A program made the translations under genes and the position numbers. Below are positions 7,557-16,132 of a stretch of 33,191 nucleotides of DNA, in pieces (the first letter of the stretch is position 1; each line of letters opens with the position of its first letter). The stretch is from contig JAEDJV010000012.1 of assembly GCA_016296165.1 (NCBI GenBank), forward strand, positions 1 through 33,191. Reading direction: 5' to 3'. The notes beneath the pieces are model-generated. The model did no database searches, was not told the origin of the DNA, and worked only from the letters and a program-made list of their open reading frames with translations. The DNA is from Oscillospiraceae bacterium. Its GTDB lineage: Bacteria > Bacillota > Clostridia > Oscillospirales > Ruminococcaceae.

Positions 7557-9566
7557 TCATTCCAGACTATATGCACTAAAACCTCCGTCTTGTGATATCC
7601 TTAGTGCGATATTCCGTTCTTTGTAAATGCCTTCATCAGTAATTATTTCCGAAGGGGTACAATGTATTAATATGTCTTTGTAAAATATTTTTACTCCATT
7701 CTCATTGTCAGCTTCTATCCTGTATCTGCTGTTATCAATCATAATACCTTCTTCACCGAAAAATTCCGGTTCACACCCGCATATATCGATTCCATAGTCG
7801 ATATATGTTTCTTCAGGAAGATATACGTGTTCTATACTGTTTAGTGAGAGCTTTTCAGAATATGATGCCATGCTCTGATATGGATTTTTCAGAAAAGAAA
7901 CCGAATCTATCCGGTGTATCTCGTACATATCTGAAAGTTTGGCGGCATACTCTGAACTTTTTGCATTTCCCGTCATATCTACTATATCAGCGTTTTTTCC
8001 CAGTGTTACAATTATCGCTGCCGAACGGGTATTGCCTACTCTGTAAACAGAAAGTACGTTACGGTTCATAAAGCTATATACTGACGGAGAAATCATAAAT
8101 ATTCCTGTTGCAATAATCAAAGCAAGAAAGGTATATCTTCGTTTTCTGTATTTTACTTCTGTAAAAATCACAAAAGCAGTAAGAAACAAAGTAAGCACCG
8201 GAACATAATTCTTTTTTAATGCGATGGTCACCGCACCGCTGCCTGCAAGAACTGAAGAAATATGAAAAACAAGTTTTGACATAAGTCCGCCCAGCATCAT
8301 AACGGGATATGCAATTACATCAATCCCACCGGAAACGGCAAGTGCAAATCCGCAAAGCAGAGCACAGGTACAAAGCGGAATAAGAATAATATCCGAAACA
8401 GGCGCTATCACAGATATATTATCAAAAAACATTACTGAAAACGGAAAAACACAAGCCGATATACAGAACACAGTAATAATTTTAATTTTCAGTTTATCGA
8501 AAAACGAATCTTCTTTCATATCCGATATGATATACGGAGCGAAAACTGCCGCACCGTATGTTCCTGAAACCGACAGAAGAAATGATGCGTTTTTTATAAG
8601 AAAAGGTTCACATACAAGAAGTAACATTGAAGCGATACACAGAGAATTCAGAGGATCGGTACGGCGTCCGAAAAGTTCGGCTCCGCATATAAGAGTCATC
8701 ATAAATGCTGCTCTTACCACAGAAACAGTCATACCAGAGAAAATAACAAAAACCAATATGACGGTTTCTGTAAACAGAAATCTTTTTTTCCCTGATAAAC
8801 CAGTACTTTTTAGTAATCCGGAAAAAAGTGAAACAACAAGTACAAGATGCATCCCTGAAACAGCCATCATATGTCCTGTTCCACAACGGTATAATTCCTT
8901 TTTATTTGTGTCACCAAGCCCTGATTTATCACCGGTAAGCATTGCTGATATAAGTGCTCCGTTTTTACCCGGAAGGACTGAAGCAATCTTTTTTTCTGTA
9001 TATTCCCGATAATGAAAAATGATCTTCCGCAACGAAAAACCTTCTTTTCCGAAAACTTCCATATCTGAAATACTGTCGGTCTGCAGAAAACATCCCGATG
9101 ATTCATAATAATCTTTTTTATTGAAAAGAAAAGTGTTTTTAAAAGTCTCCGGTGTACATCTGAAACTGATTTTATCATAAAAGTCACAGTCCAGGCTTTC
9201 CCCGTAGTAAATTATTTCTGCCCTGACTTCATTATTTATCTTTCCCGAAAGTCTGTATTCTGACTTATCTTCTGCATAGTCTTTTATCCCGGTTATCTCT
9301 CCGCTATAAAATATTTCCTTTCCTTCGTAAGAAATAATTTTTTCATATACAAATGCATCATAAAGTGTGTACAACAGGGTTCCGTTTATAAAAAACAATG
9401 CTGAAACCGCAAAATATATAAATTTCTTTCCTGCTTTATTAAAGAAAAACGCAGACACCAGCAGTATGCCAAGCATCAGTGGTATCTGCATATCTCCCGG
9501 AAATCCGGAAGCGAAAAACATTCCGGCAGAAAAAGAAACACCTGTCCAGACCATTTTTCGTTTCAT
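7557..9566 (-). CDS. comEC: ComEC/Rec2 DNA-uptake channel, with degenerate C-terminal domain
   Basis: 669-residue membrane protein that in competent bacteria forms the channel for single-stranded DNA. It has N-terminal membrane helices, a soluble OB-type segment (about 60-160), and the Competence domain with GALISAMLTGDKSGL followed by the hallmark MMAVSGMHLVLV. Many further helices follow. Normally the C-terminus is a metallo-beta-lactamase domain with an HxDxDH motif. Here the last ~165 residues (from VLSVYRVGNTRSAAIIV) keep the beginning of that fold, but I find no HxDxDH or equivalent ligands, and the protein is about 100 residues shorter than B. subtilis ComEC. No other competence genes are in the window. 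Identity is sure, DNA-uptake activity uncertain. Confidence 0.92.
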   Translation of the reverse strand: MKRKMVWTGVSFSAGMFFASGFPGDMQIPLMLGILLVSAFFFNKAGKKFIYFAVSALFFINGTLLYTLYDAFVYEKIISYEGKEIFYSGEITGIKDYAEDKSEYRLSGKINNEVRAEIIYYGESLDCDFYDKISFRCTPETFKNTFLFNKKDYYESSGCFLQTDSISDMEVFGKEGFSLRKIIFHYREYTEKKIASVLPGKNGALISAMLTGDKSGLGDTNKKELYRCGTGHMMAVSGMHLVLVVSLFSGLLKSTGLSGKKRFLFTETVILVFVIFSGMTVSVVRAAFMMTLICGAELFGRRTDPLNSLCIASMLLLVCEPFLIKNASFLLSVSGTYGAAVFAPYIISDMKEDSFFDKLKIKIITVFCISACVFPFSVMFFDNISVIAPVSDIILIPLCTCALLCGFALAVSGGIDVIAYPVMMLGGLMSKLVFHISSVLAGSGAVTIALKKNYVPVLTLFLTAFVIFTEVKYRKRRYTFLALIIATGIFMISPSVYSFMNRNVLSVYRVGNTRSAAIIVTLGKNADIVDMTGNAKSSEYAAKLSDMYEIHRIDSVSFLKNPYQSMASYSEKLSLNSIEHVYLPEETYIDYGIDICGCEPEFFGEEGIMIDNSRYRIEADNENGVKIFYKDILIHCTPSEIITDEGIYKERNIALRISQDGGFSAYSLE

Positions 9567-9589
9567 ACTATGCTGATTTCCTCACTATA

Positions 9590-10129
9590 TTACTTAAAAA
9601 AAAGCGGGAGTTTCTCAAGAAATACTATATCCGTTCTTTCAGCAGCGTCGCCTTCTGCAAGTACTGCACAGCGTTCACACACAATTCCTCCTGCTTCTGA
9701 AACCAGTTTTTCCATTGCTGTAAGTGATTCACCTGTACTGATTACGTCGTCAACTATGAGTACTTTCTTTTCTCTGAGCATTTCAGCTTTTTCATCACCA
9801 AGATGAAGCATCTGCTGATCTTTTGTTGTTATGGACTTAACTGATACGCTTACCGGATTTGTCATGTAAACTTTTACTGACTTTCTGGCAACTACATAAG
9901 GTTTTCCAGACTGGCGTGACATTTCATAGGCAAGCGGAATACCTTTTGCTTCCGAAGTCAGAATCACGTCAAAGTCTGAAACTTTTTTCAGAAGTTCTTC
10001 CGAACACTTTACTGTGAGTTCCACATCAGAAAACATAATAAATGCAGCTATGTCAAGCTTGTCATTAACCGGATATCTTTTTAATTCTCTGGTAAGACCA
10101 GCTACTTTAAGTGTATATGTTTCTGCCAT
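9590..10129 (-). CDS. Type I phosphoribosyltransferase, adenine PRTase-like
   Basis: 179 residues. The PRPP-binding motif is VLIVDDVISTGES near residue 125, and the upstream LTSEAKGIPLAYEMSRQSGKPYVVARKS resembles the purine-site region of APRT and related PRTases. APRT salvages adenine to AMP. The length fits APRT, but similar proteins act on xanthine or serve as PurR-type sensors, so I leave the symbol open. The start ATG has GGGGGAC seven bases upstream, overlapping the HIT gene's end; the genes are two bases apart. Confidence 0.85.
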   Translation of the reverse strand: MAETYTLKVAGLTRELKRYPVNDKLDIAAFIMFSDVELTVKCSEELLKKVSDFDVILTSEAKGIPLAYEMSRQSGKPYVVARKSVKVYMTNPVSVSVKSITTKDQQMLHLGDEKAEMLREKKVLIVDDVISTGESLTAMEKLVSEAGGIVCERCAVLAEGDAAERTDIVFLEKLPLFFK

Positions 10130-10131
10130 AA

Positions 10132-10479
10132 TCAGTCCCCCTGTGCTGAACTCCAGCCAAGCTGCTTTCCGCCGATAACGTGAAAATGAAGATGCTTTAC
10201 AGTCTGACCGGCGTCATCACCGTTATTTGTTATAACTCTGTATCCGCCTTCGAGTCCCATTTCAGCAGTAACCTTTGCTATAACCTCGAAAATATGTGCA
10301 ATAACTGCCGAGTTTTCAGGTGTTACCGCAGCTGCACCTGAGATATGTTCCTTTGGGATAACCAGAAAATGAACAGGTGCTATTGGTGATATATCGTGAA
10401 ATGCATATACCATATCATCTTCATAAACTTTGTTGCTTGGGATTTCTCCCTTTATAATCTTGCAGAATAAACAATCCAT
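10132..10479 (-). CDS. HIT family nucleotide hydrolase (HinT-like)
   Basis: 115-residue protein of the Hint branch. It has the N-terminal CLFCKIIKGEIPS zinc-type Cys pair, the DDMVYAFHDISPIAPVHFLVIPKEH core and the catalytic histidine triad HLHFHV near the C-terminus. Hint enzymes hydrolyse purine phosphoramidates, including aminoacyl adenylates made by tRNA synthetases. Its place just after alaS fits that, though the link is inference. The spacing to alaS is 80 bases and contains a stem-loop. Confidence 0.94.
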   Translation of the reverse strand: MDCLFCKIIKGEIPSNKVYEDDMVYAFHDISPIAPVHFLVIPKEHISGAAAVTPENSAVIAHIFEVIAKVTAEMGLEGGYRVITNNGDDAGQTVKHLHFHVIGGKQLGWSSAQGD

Positions 10480-10506
10480 GTTTTTTTACTTCCTCTCTTA
10501 AATACG

Positions 10507-10546
10507 ACACCGCCCTCTCCGGAAATACACGAAGAGGGATAGGTGT
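10507..10546 (-). terminator. Stem-loop between alaS and the HIT gene
   Basis: On the minus strand, ACACC..TCCCTCT pairs with AGAGGG..GGTGT around a 14-base loop. No T-run follows, so it is more likely a weak terminator, pause or mRNA-processing site than a full stop. Confidence 0.4.
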
Positions 10547-10559
10547 TAATTATTTATTT

Positions 10560-13181
10560 TTACTTTATAAATGCTCCAAGAACATTCTTTATCTCAGCAA
10601 TAGCAGCATCCGTTTTTGAAACATCACCGATACCAGCCATAGCGCTGTCAGGACGTCCGCCACCCTTACCGCCTGTAAGAGCTGAAATTTCCTTCGCAAT
10701 CTTCCCTGCATGAGCACCCTTAGCAACAGCACCCTTGCCGCAGGAGACTGAAAATACACCGCTTCCGTCATTTACACAGGCAAGGACTGCGATTGTATCT
10801 TCTGATCTGTCGCGTAATTTATCTCCCATAGTTCTTAGAACGTCGTTCTTTATGCCGTCAACACGTGCAGTAATTACACTTACACCGTTGAAATCAAACG
10901 CATTATCAGCAAATGAACTTATCTTCATCATTGCGTTCTCTTCACTTACGCTCTGAAGTTCCTTTTCAATTGCCTTGTATTCATTCATAACCTGAGTACA
11001 CTTCAGAGTAAGTTCAGCTGCATTAGGAGCCTTGAGTATAGAAGCAGCCTCATTGATAACCGCAATGTTTTCGTTAAGAAGCGCAAGCACACCTGAACCT
11101 GTAACTGCTTCGATACGTCTTACACCGGCAGCAACTGAGTTTTCAGAAACAATCTTGAAGAGACCGATTTTTGCTGTATTGTCAACATGTGTACCACCGC
11201 AGAATTCTACTGAAAAATCTCCGGCCTTAACTACTCTTACTATATCACCGTACTTTTCACCGAACAGAGCCATAGCTCCAAGTTTTCTTGCTTCCTCAAT
11301 AGGCATTTCATTGGTATCAACAGGCAAAGATGACAGAATAATTTCGTTTACTCTGTTTTCTACTGCAGCAATCTCTTCGGTTGTAAGTGCATTGAAGTGC
11401 GAAAAGTCAAAACGGCATCTGTCAGGACCAACGAGCTGACCAGCCTGGTGAACATGATCACCGAGAAGTTCTCTGAGTGCAGCCTGAAGAATATGAGCAG
11501 AAGTATGGTTTTTCATCGTAGCCTGTCTTCTTACTGTATCAATCTTAGCTGTTACCTTATCACCCTTCTTTACTGTACCTCTGTCTACTGTACCGATATG
11601 CAGATAATGTCCATCCTCAGTTTTTACAACTGAGTCAACTGAGATAACAGCCTCTCCTGAGATAACACCTGTATCGCTTACCTGACCACCGCTTTCTGCG
11701 TAAAAAGGAGTTCTGTCAAGAACAATAACTACACTTTCGCCTTCAGAAGCACAATCCTTTTCTTCTGTTCCGCTGTAAACTGCAAGAACGGAAGCTTCAT
11801 TCTCAGAGTCTGTGTAACCTGTAAATACTGTCTTTTCAGCATTAATCTTTATGCTGTTGTCTGCCCATGATGAGCTTGCTTTTGCTGCATGGTCAGCCTT
11901 GGCTTTGTTTCTCTGTTCAAGAACAAGTTCCTTGTATCTGTCCATATCAATCTTCAGACCCTTTTCTTCAGCAATCTCAAGGGTAAGATCAATAGGGAAT
12001 CCATATGTATCACTAAGCTTAAACGCATTGTCGCCTGAAAGGACACCGTTTTTGGATTCTTCGATATATTTGTTAAGAAGTTCAAGACCGTTGTCTACTG
12101 TCTTTGCAAAATTCTCTTCTTCGTTTCTGATAATCTTCTTGATATATTCAGCTTTTTCACGGAGTTCCGGATAAGCATTTTCATTTTCCTTAATTACTGT
12201 TTCACACACTTCATAAAGGAATGTATCCTTGATACCGAGAAGTCTTCCATGACGTGCAGCACGACGGAGAAGTCTTCTTAAAACGTATCCTCTTCCTTCG
12301 TTTGAAGGCATAACACCGTCGCCCACCATAAATGTAGTGCTTCTGATATGGTCTGTAATAACTCTGAGAGAAACGTCTGACTTGTCATCAGTATGATATT
12401 CCACGCCAGCAATCTTACAGATGTGTTTCATGATATTCTGAACTGTATCTACTTCAAAAATATTGTCAACACCCTGCATTACACATGCAAGTCTTTCAAG
12501 GCCCATACCTGTGTCGATATTTTTGTTTTTCATTTCTTCATAGTGACCATTTCCGTCTGAATCGAACTGACTGAAAACGAGGTTCCATATTTCGATAATT
12601 CTGTCACAGTCACTTGCCTGTTCAAAGTTTTCAAAAGGACCGTATGCCTCACCTCTGTCGAAATGAATTTCTGAACATGGTCCGCAAGGACCTGAACCAT
12701 GTTCCCAGAAGTTATCCTTCTTACCAAGACGAACGATTTTTTCCTTAGGAATACCAATCTTGTTCATCCATATCTGTTCAGCTTCATCATCACTCTCAAA
12801 TACAGTAATCCAGAGCTTTTCAGCCGGGATTTCAAGAACCTTTGTTAAGAATTCCCATGCCCATTCGATAGCTTCATTCTTAAAGTAATCTCCAAACGAG
12901 AAGTTACCGAGCATTTCAAAATATGTACCATGTCTTGAAGTCTTACCTACACTCTCAATATCAGGTGTTCTGATACATTTCTGACATGTAGTTACTCTCT
13001 TGTTCGGAGGTACTGCCTGTCCAAGAAAGAATTTTTTGAGAGGTGCCATACCTGAGTTTATAAGGAGGAGGCTGTTGTCACCCTGCGGGATAAGCGGGGC
13101 ACTTGCCATTCTTGTGTGATTCTTGCTTTCAAAGAAAGAAAGATACTGTTCTCTTAATTCGTTAAGTCCACGCCACTTCAT
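10560..13181 (-). CDS. alaS: Alanyl-tRNA synthetase
   Basis: 873 residues, normal full length. It has the N-terminal class II catalytic core (FFESKNHTRMASAPLIP, then GMAPLKKFFLG, RHGTYFEMLGNFSFGDY and GSGPCGPCSEIHFDRG), then the tRNA-recognition helices. The editing domain has zinc ligands HTSAH and FCGGTHVDN, and the C-terminal DHHA1 domain ends with the glycine-rich GGKGGGRPDSAMAG. It charges tRNA-Ala and clears mischarged Ser/Gly. ATG start with AAAGGAGC upstream, 27 bases after the SUFU gene stop, so it shares the strong promoter at 13844-13871. I see no T-box leader. Confidence 0.99.
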   Translation of the reverse strand: MKWRGLNELREQYLSFFESKNHTRMASAPLIPQGDNSLLLINSGMAPLKKFFLGQAVPPNKRVTTCQKCIRTPDIESVGKTSRHGTYFEMLGNFSFGDYFKNEAIEWAWEFLTKVLEIPAEKLWITVFESDDEAEQIWMNKIGIPKEKIVRLGKKDNFWEHGSGPCGPCSEIHFDRGEAYGPFENFEQASDCDRIIEIWNLVFSQFDSDGNGHYEEMKNKNIDTGMGLERLACVMQGVDNIFEVDTVQNIMKHICKIAGVEYHTDDKSDVSLRVITDHIRSTTFMVGDGVMPSNEGRGYVLRRLLRRAARHGRLLGIKDTFLYEVCETVIKENENAYPELREKAEYIKKIIRNEEENFAKTVDNGLELLNKYIEESKNGVLSGDNAFKLSDTYGFPIDLTLEIAEEKGLKIDMDRYKELVLEQRNKAKADHAAKASSSWADNSIKINAEKTVFTGYTDSENEASVLAVYSGTEEKDCASEGESVVIVLDRTPFYAESGGQVSDTGVISGEAVISVDSVVKTEDGHYLHIGTVDRGTVKKGDKVTAKIDTVRRQATMKNHTSAHILQAALRELLGDHVHQAGQLVGPDRCRFDFSHFNALTTEEIAAVENRVNEIILSSLPVDTNEMPIEEARKLGAMALFGEKYGDIVRVVKAGDFSVEFCGGTHVDNTAKIGLFKIVSENSVAAGVRRIEAVTGSGVLALLNENIAVINEAASILKAPNAAELTLKCTQVMNEYKAIEKELQSVSEENAMMKISSFADNAFDFNGVSVITARVDGIKNDVLRTMGDKLRDRSEDTIAVLACVNDGSGVFSVSCGKGAVAKGAHAGKIAKEISALTGGKGGGRPDSAMAGIGDVSKTDAAIAEIKNVLGAFIK

Positions 13182-13208
13182 AATAAAGAAAGCTCCTTTT
13201 ATAATTAA

Positions 13209-13796
13209 TTAAAATATTGATTTTCTTTCAAAATCGAACATATCGATGTTATTTTCTACAAACTTGTCCTGAAGTGCATCTATGCCGTTTTCAGACATAT
13301 AGTCGCACTCAGCCTGTGATATAGGGAGTGCATATAAAAATGTAATAACACTGTCTCCTGCATCTGTAACACCAAATGACTTGCCCCATACCGGTGGCGG
13401 AAGTATAAGGAAAAGATGTTTCATGTCTGAATTAGGATAATAAATCGACATGATATCCTTAAGTACTGTACCATATCCGTATCTGATATTTGTTTCAAAG
13501 ATACCTACTCCGGCCGTTGAAAGAATCTTGCCTGACATATCATGTCCGCCGTATGAAGACATGATAATCTCCGCACGGATATCTTTTCCTGTGTTTGAAT
13601 CCTGATATCCGGTAGTTCTGTTTACAAGGCCAAGTGTTGAAGCAGTAAGATAATTTCTTCCCGGGCTCTGCTTTGCATAGAGTATATCAAGCTTGTTGGC
13701 AGCATCCTGTTTCTGATATGAAAACGCTTTCTGAACACCGCCAAGCGTTTCCTTAAGGACGTTTATCATCTTTTCTTCGTATATATTCAATTTCAA
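13209..13796 (-). CDS. Suppressor-of-fused (SUFU) domain protein
   Basis: A 195-residue soluble protein. The C-terminal half shows the bacterial SUFU pattern: HLFLILPPPVWG, then VITFLYALPISQAECDYM, and a closing FVENNIDMFDFERKS. The start is decided by the ribosome site: GGAGG (13806-13810) sits nine bases before TTG 13796, whereas the longer reading from GTG 13835 has none and begins at the predicted transcription start. Bacterial SUFU proteins are best known as immunity proteins of polymorphic toxins, and many standalone copies have no known role. No toxin gene is nearby. It is the first gene of the alaS operon. Function unknown. Confidence 0.82.
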   Translation of the reverse strand: MKLNIYEEKMINVLKETLGGVQKAFSYQKQDAANKLDILYAKQSPGRNYLTASTLGLVNRTTGYQDSNTGKDIRAEIIMSSYGGHDMSGKILSTAGVGIFETNIRYGYGTVLKDIMSIYYPNSDMKHLFLILPPPVWGKSFGVTDAGDSVITFLYALPISQAECDYMSENGIDALQDKFVENNIDMFDFERKSIF

Positions 13797-13843
13797 CCGT
13801 CTATTCCTCCGATCGTTATTTTTTTGATTAAACACACATTATT

Positions 13844-13871
13844 ATTATATCAAATCTGTGGATTTTGTCAA
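13844..13871 (-). promoter_or_regulatory. Consensus promoter of the SUFU-alaS operon
   Basis: Minus-strand TTGACA (13866-13871) and TATAAT (13844-13849) are both perfect, with a 16-base spacer and TG one base before the -10. Transcription should start near 13837. This is the best promoter in the window and likely drives nine genes down to 3340. Confidence 0.9.
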
Positions 13872-13931
13872 TGTAAAAATCGCTGTTTTTTTATACTGAA
13901 TATATTTTTTCTTAATGAAATCCCCATAATA

Positions 13932-14789
13932 TTACTGCGATTTAATTTTATCAAGATACCAGACATTTATCTCAAGACCAACCAGCACCAGATACATACA
14001 TCCGTAAAACCACAGCATGATACCTATGACAACAGCAAGACTTCCGTACATATTTTCAAATCCCGGAGAAAATGCAAGATATAACGAAAAAAGTGATGAA
14101 TAGAGCTGCCATCCGACTGCACTTACAGCCGCACCCGGAAGCATGTCAAAAAAACCTATCTTTCTGTTTTTAAAAATACTGCTGTGTCTCCAGTCCGGAA
14201 TAAATCTGTATGAAAATGAAAAAATCGCAATATATACAGAAAGCATAATTACCTTTCTGAAACTGATTATAAAAACCCAGAAATCATCCGGTACATCAAT
14301 TCTTTCTTCAAAAAAATTTTCTATCATCTGTCCAAATACGCCCAGTGAAAGTGCCATTATTATCATTATGAGAAAAATTATTGTATCCAGAGCGCCCCAG
14401 ATTCTGAGTGAAAAATAACTTCCCTTCTTCTCAGCATGAACAGCAGCCTGCATACCTGTTTTAAGAGCTGTAAACCCCTTGCCGGAAGTCCACAGAGTAA
14501 CGACAGCAGAGAGTGAAGCAGTAGCAGCTGTTTTACCATATACTTCATCCAGTATATCAGTAAAAAATTTACTCATCTCATTCGGGATAAATCCGGATGT
14601 CAGACTTATCAGCTGATCTTTGGAAATATTCGTATAATGAAGCAGCGACATCAGAAGCATGGTAAGCGGTATGAACGACAAAATAAAAAAGTATGCGGAA
14701 CTTGCTGAAAACGCAGATATATTATCATATTTTACCCTGTTGCCGATATCAATTATCTGCTTTATTATCCACTTTATGATTTTTTTCAA
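13932..14789 (-). CDS. YihY/BrkB family membrane protein
   Basis: 285 residues with six or so membrane helices. Family landmarks are SAFSASSAYFFILSFIPLTMLL near the N-terminus, LWTSGKGFTALKTGMQAAV, FSYRFIPDW, the AAVSAVGWQLYSSLFSLYLAF helix and YGSLAVVIGIMLWFYG...LVGLEIN. The family was once misnamed ribonuclease BN; its transport or envelope role is not settled. The start is TTG at 14789 with GGGGG eight bases upstream; no ATG nearby fits. I find no convincing promoter or terminator, and the SUFU promoter lies just past its stop. Confidence 0.9.
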   Translation of the reverse strand: MKKIIKWIIKQIIDIGNRVKYDNISAFSASSAYFFILSFIPLTMLLMSLLHYTNISKDQLISLTSGFIPNEMSKFFTDILDEVYGKTAATASLSAVVTLWTSGKGFTALKTGMQAAVHAEKKGSYFSLRIWGALDTIIFLIMIIMALSLGVFGQMIENFFEERIDVPDDFWVFIISFRKVIMLSVYIAIFSFSYRFIPDWRHSSIFKNRKIGFFDMLPGAAVSAVGWQLYSSLFSLYLAFSPGFENMYGSLAVVIGIMLWFYGCMYLVLVGLEINVWYLDKIKSQ

Positions 14790-14907
14790 TATATTGTACC
14801 CCCGGCAATATTTCTTTTTTCAATAACGTAAACCTAAAGTTGCAGGTAAATATTTCTCAATAAAAATATATTTTTCAGGAAAAATCAGAATGTATACTTT
14901 AAGTTTA

Positions 14908-14936
14908 TTGTAAAGTCAATAGAATTATGATATCAT
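14908..14936 (+). promoter_or_regulatory. Promoter of the XRE regulator gene
   Basis: TTGTAA (14908-14913) and TATCAT (14931-14936) are 17 bases apart, with TG one base before the -10. The ATG at 14976 has GAGAGGGG upstream. Confidence 0.7.
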
Positions 14937-14975
14937 ATAAATCAGAAAATAACAATATAAGAGAGGGGTTTTTTC

Positions 14976-16034
14976 ATGTCGTTTGCATCAAAACTACAGG
15001 AAATAAGACAGAACAACGAAATTTCACAGGAAACCCTGGCAGAACTTCTTGGTGTTTCACGTCAGTCTGTTTCAAAATGGGAACGTGGAAAGGGCTATCC
15101 TGAAATCGATAAGCTTATTTTTATAAGCGAACATTTCAACATATCTCTCGATGAACTGTTGAAAGAAAAGAAAAACGATTCAGTAAGAATAAGAAAACCA
15201 ATTAATCTTACAAAAACTGAAGACAGAAACGTAACAGAGGAGATTTATCCATGTGAAGAATCTTTTCACCATACTGTAGTTTCCGGACATGCTGACCTTG
15301 CACAGTACGGTAATTATACCTGCCAGGCACAGTCCGGGAAAAGTGTAAAAACTTCTGCATCGGGTAAAATAAAAAAACGAATAAAGCAGAGGCTAGGTAA
15401 ATACTGGAAACTTATTTCCGCAGGAATCTTTGGAGGAATAGCTGTCTCAGTTATTATAATTGGTATAAATTCGAATTTCAGTAAAAGCAGCTCAGAAGTT
15501 TACACAGGACCTTATTACTATGATGAAACAATAGCTTATTACGCTGAAAACTATAGTCAGGATGACTATGAAGGCGGTTACAATCTAAGATTCATGCTGG
15601 ATGAGATGACCGGAACAAGATATATCTTTAATGCCGATGATAACTACGGATTAGCGACTTCATTTGATGACCAGATAAATAATTACACAAAGCTTACCGA
15701 ACCTGAAACCGGAAACACATATTACTGTGCTGAATATTATTTTAATGAATGTGTTGTTGTTACACCGGTAAACAGTTATCCTTATGTTATTCCAAACTAC
15801 ATGGTTTATTCATGTATGGAAGTTGAACACCAGCATGATTATGAAGTATGTGTTGATGAAAACACAAAACAGTCATTCTTTATACCAAAGTATATATTAG
15901 AACAATGTGAAATATCCTTTGGGAAAAAAAGTGAAGAGGAATCTTCTGATATTGAGATAAATGATTCTCCTGAGGAACAGATAGAAGAAGCAGAGGAAAA
16001 CGAAACGCCTGAGTTTCCCGAATCACAGTATTAA
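14976..16034 (+). CDS. Membrane-tethered XRE-family transcriptional regulator
   Basis: 352 residues. Residues 5-62 are a classic HTH_3 domain (ISQETLAELLGVSRQSVSKWERGKGYPEIDKL). A polar linker with a Lys/Arg-rich end (131-146) leads to one membrane helix (about 147-165). The rest (166-352) should be outside the cell: Tyr/Asp-rich, with five cysteines (about 251, 259, 280, 292, 311) and an acidic tail rich in Glu. The layout suggests a one-component sensor that reads an external cue and acts on DNA from the membrane. I do not recognise the ectodomain. Likely targets are its own promoter and the DUF308 gene downstream, by position only. Confidence 0.85.
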   Translation: MSFASKLQEIRQNNEISQETLAELLGVSRQSVSKWERGKGYPEIDKLIFISEHFNISLDELLKEKKNDSVRIRKPINLTKTEDRNVTEEIYPCEESFHHTVVSGHADLAQYGNYTCQAQSGKSVKTSASGKIKKRIKQRLGKYWKLISAGIFGGIAVSVIIIGINSNFSKSSSEVYTGPYYYDETIAYYAENYSQDDYEGGYNLRFMLDEMTGTRYIFNADDNYGLATSFDDQINNYTKLTEPETGNTYYCAEYYFNECVVVTPVNSYPYVIPNYMVYSCMEVEHQHDYEVCVDENTKQSFFIPKYILEQCEISFGKKSEEESSDIEINDSPEEQIEEAEENETPEFPESQY

Positions 16035-16059
16035 TACTAATTTTTCACACTTTTTTCAA

Positions 16060-16088
16060 TTGACAATTTCCTGTATATATCGTAAAAT
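16060..16088 (+). promoter_or_regulatory. Promoter of the DUF308 gene
   Basis: TTGACA (16060-16065), a 17-base spacer and TAAAAT (16083-16088). It lies just after the regulator's stop codon, so the two plus-strand genes are at least partly independent. Confidence 0.82.
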
Positions 16089-16132
16089 AGTAGATATAGA
16101 AAAACACGATTTATAAAAGGAGGAAATGTTGC

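Noticed and set aside
8527..9012. Plus-strand open frame of 161 codons
   Set aside because: Antisense to the clear Competence domain of comEC, with no start signal.
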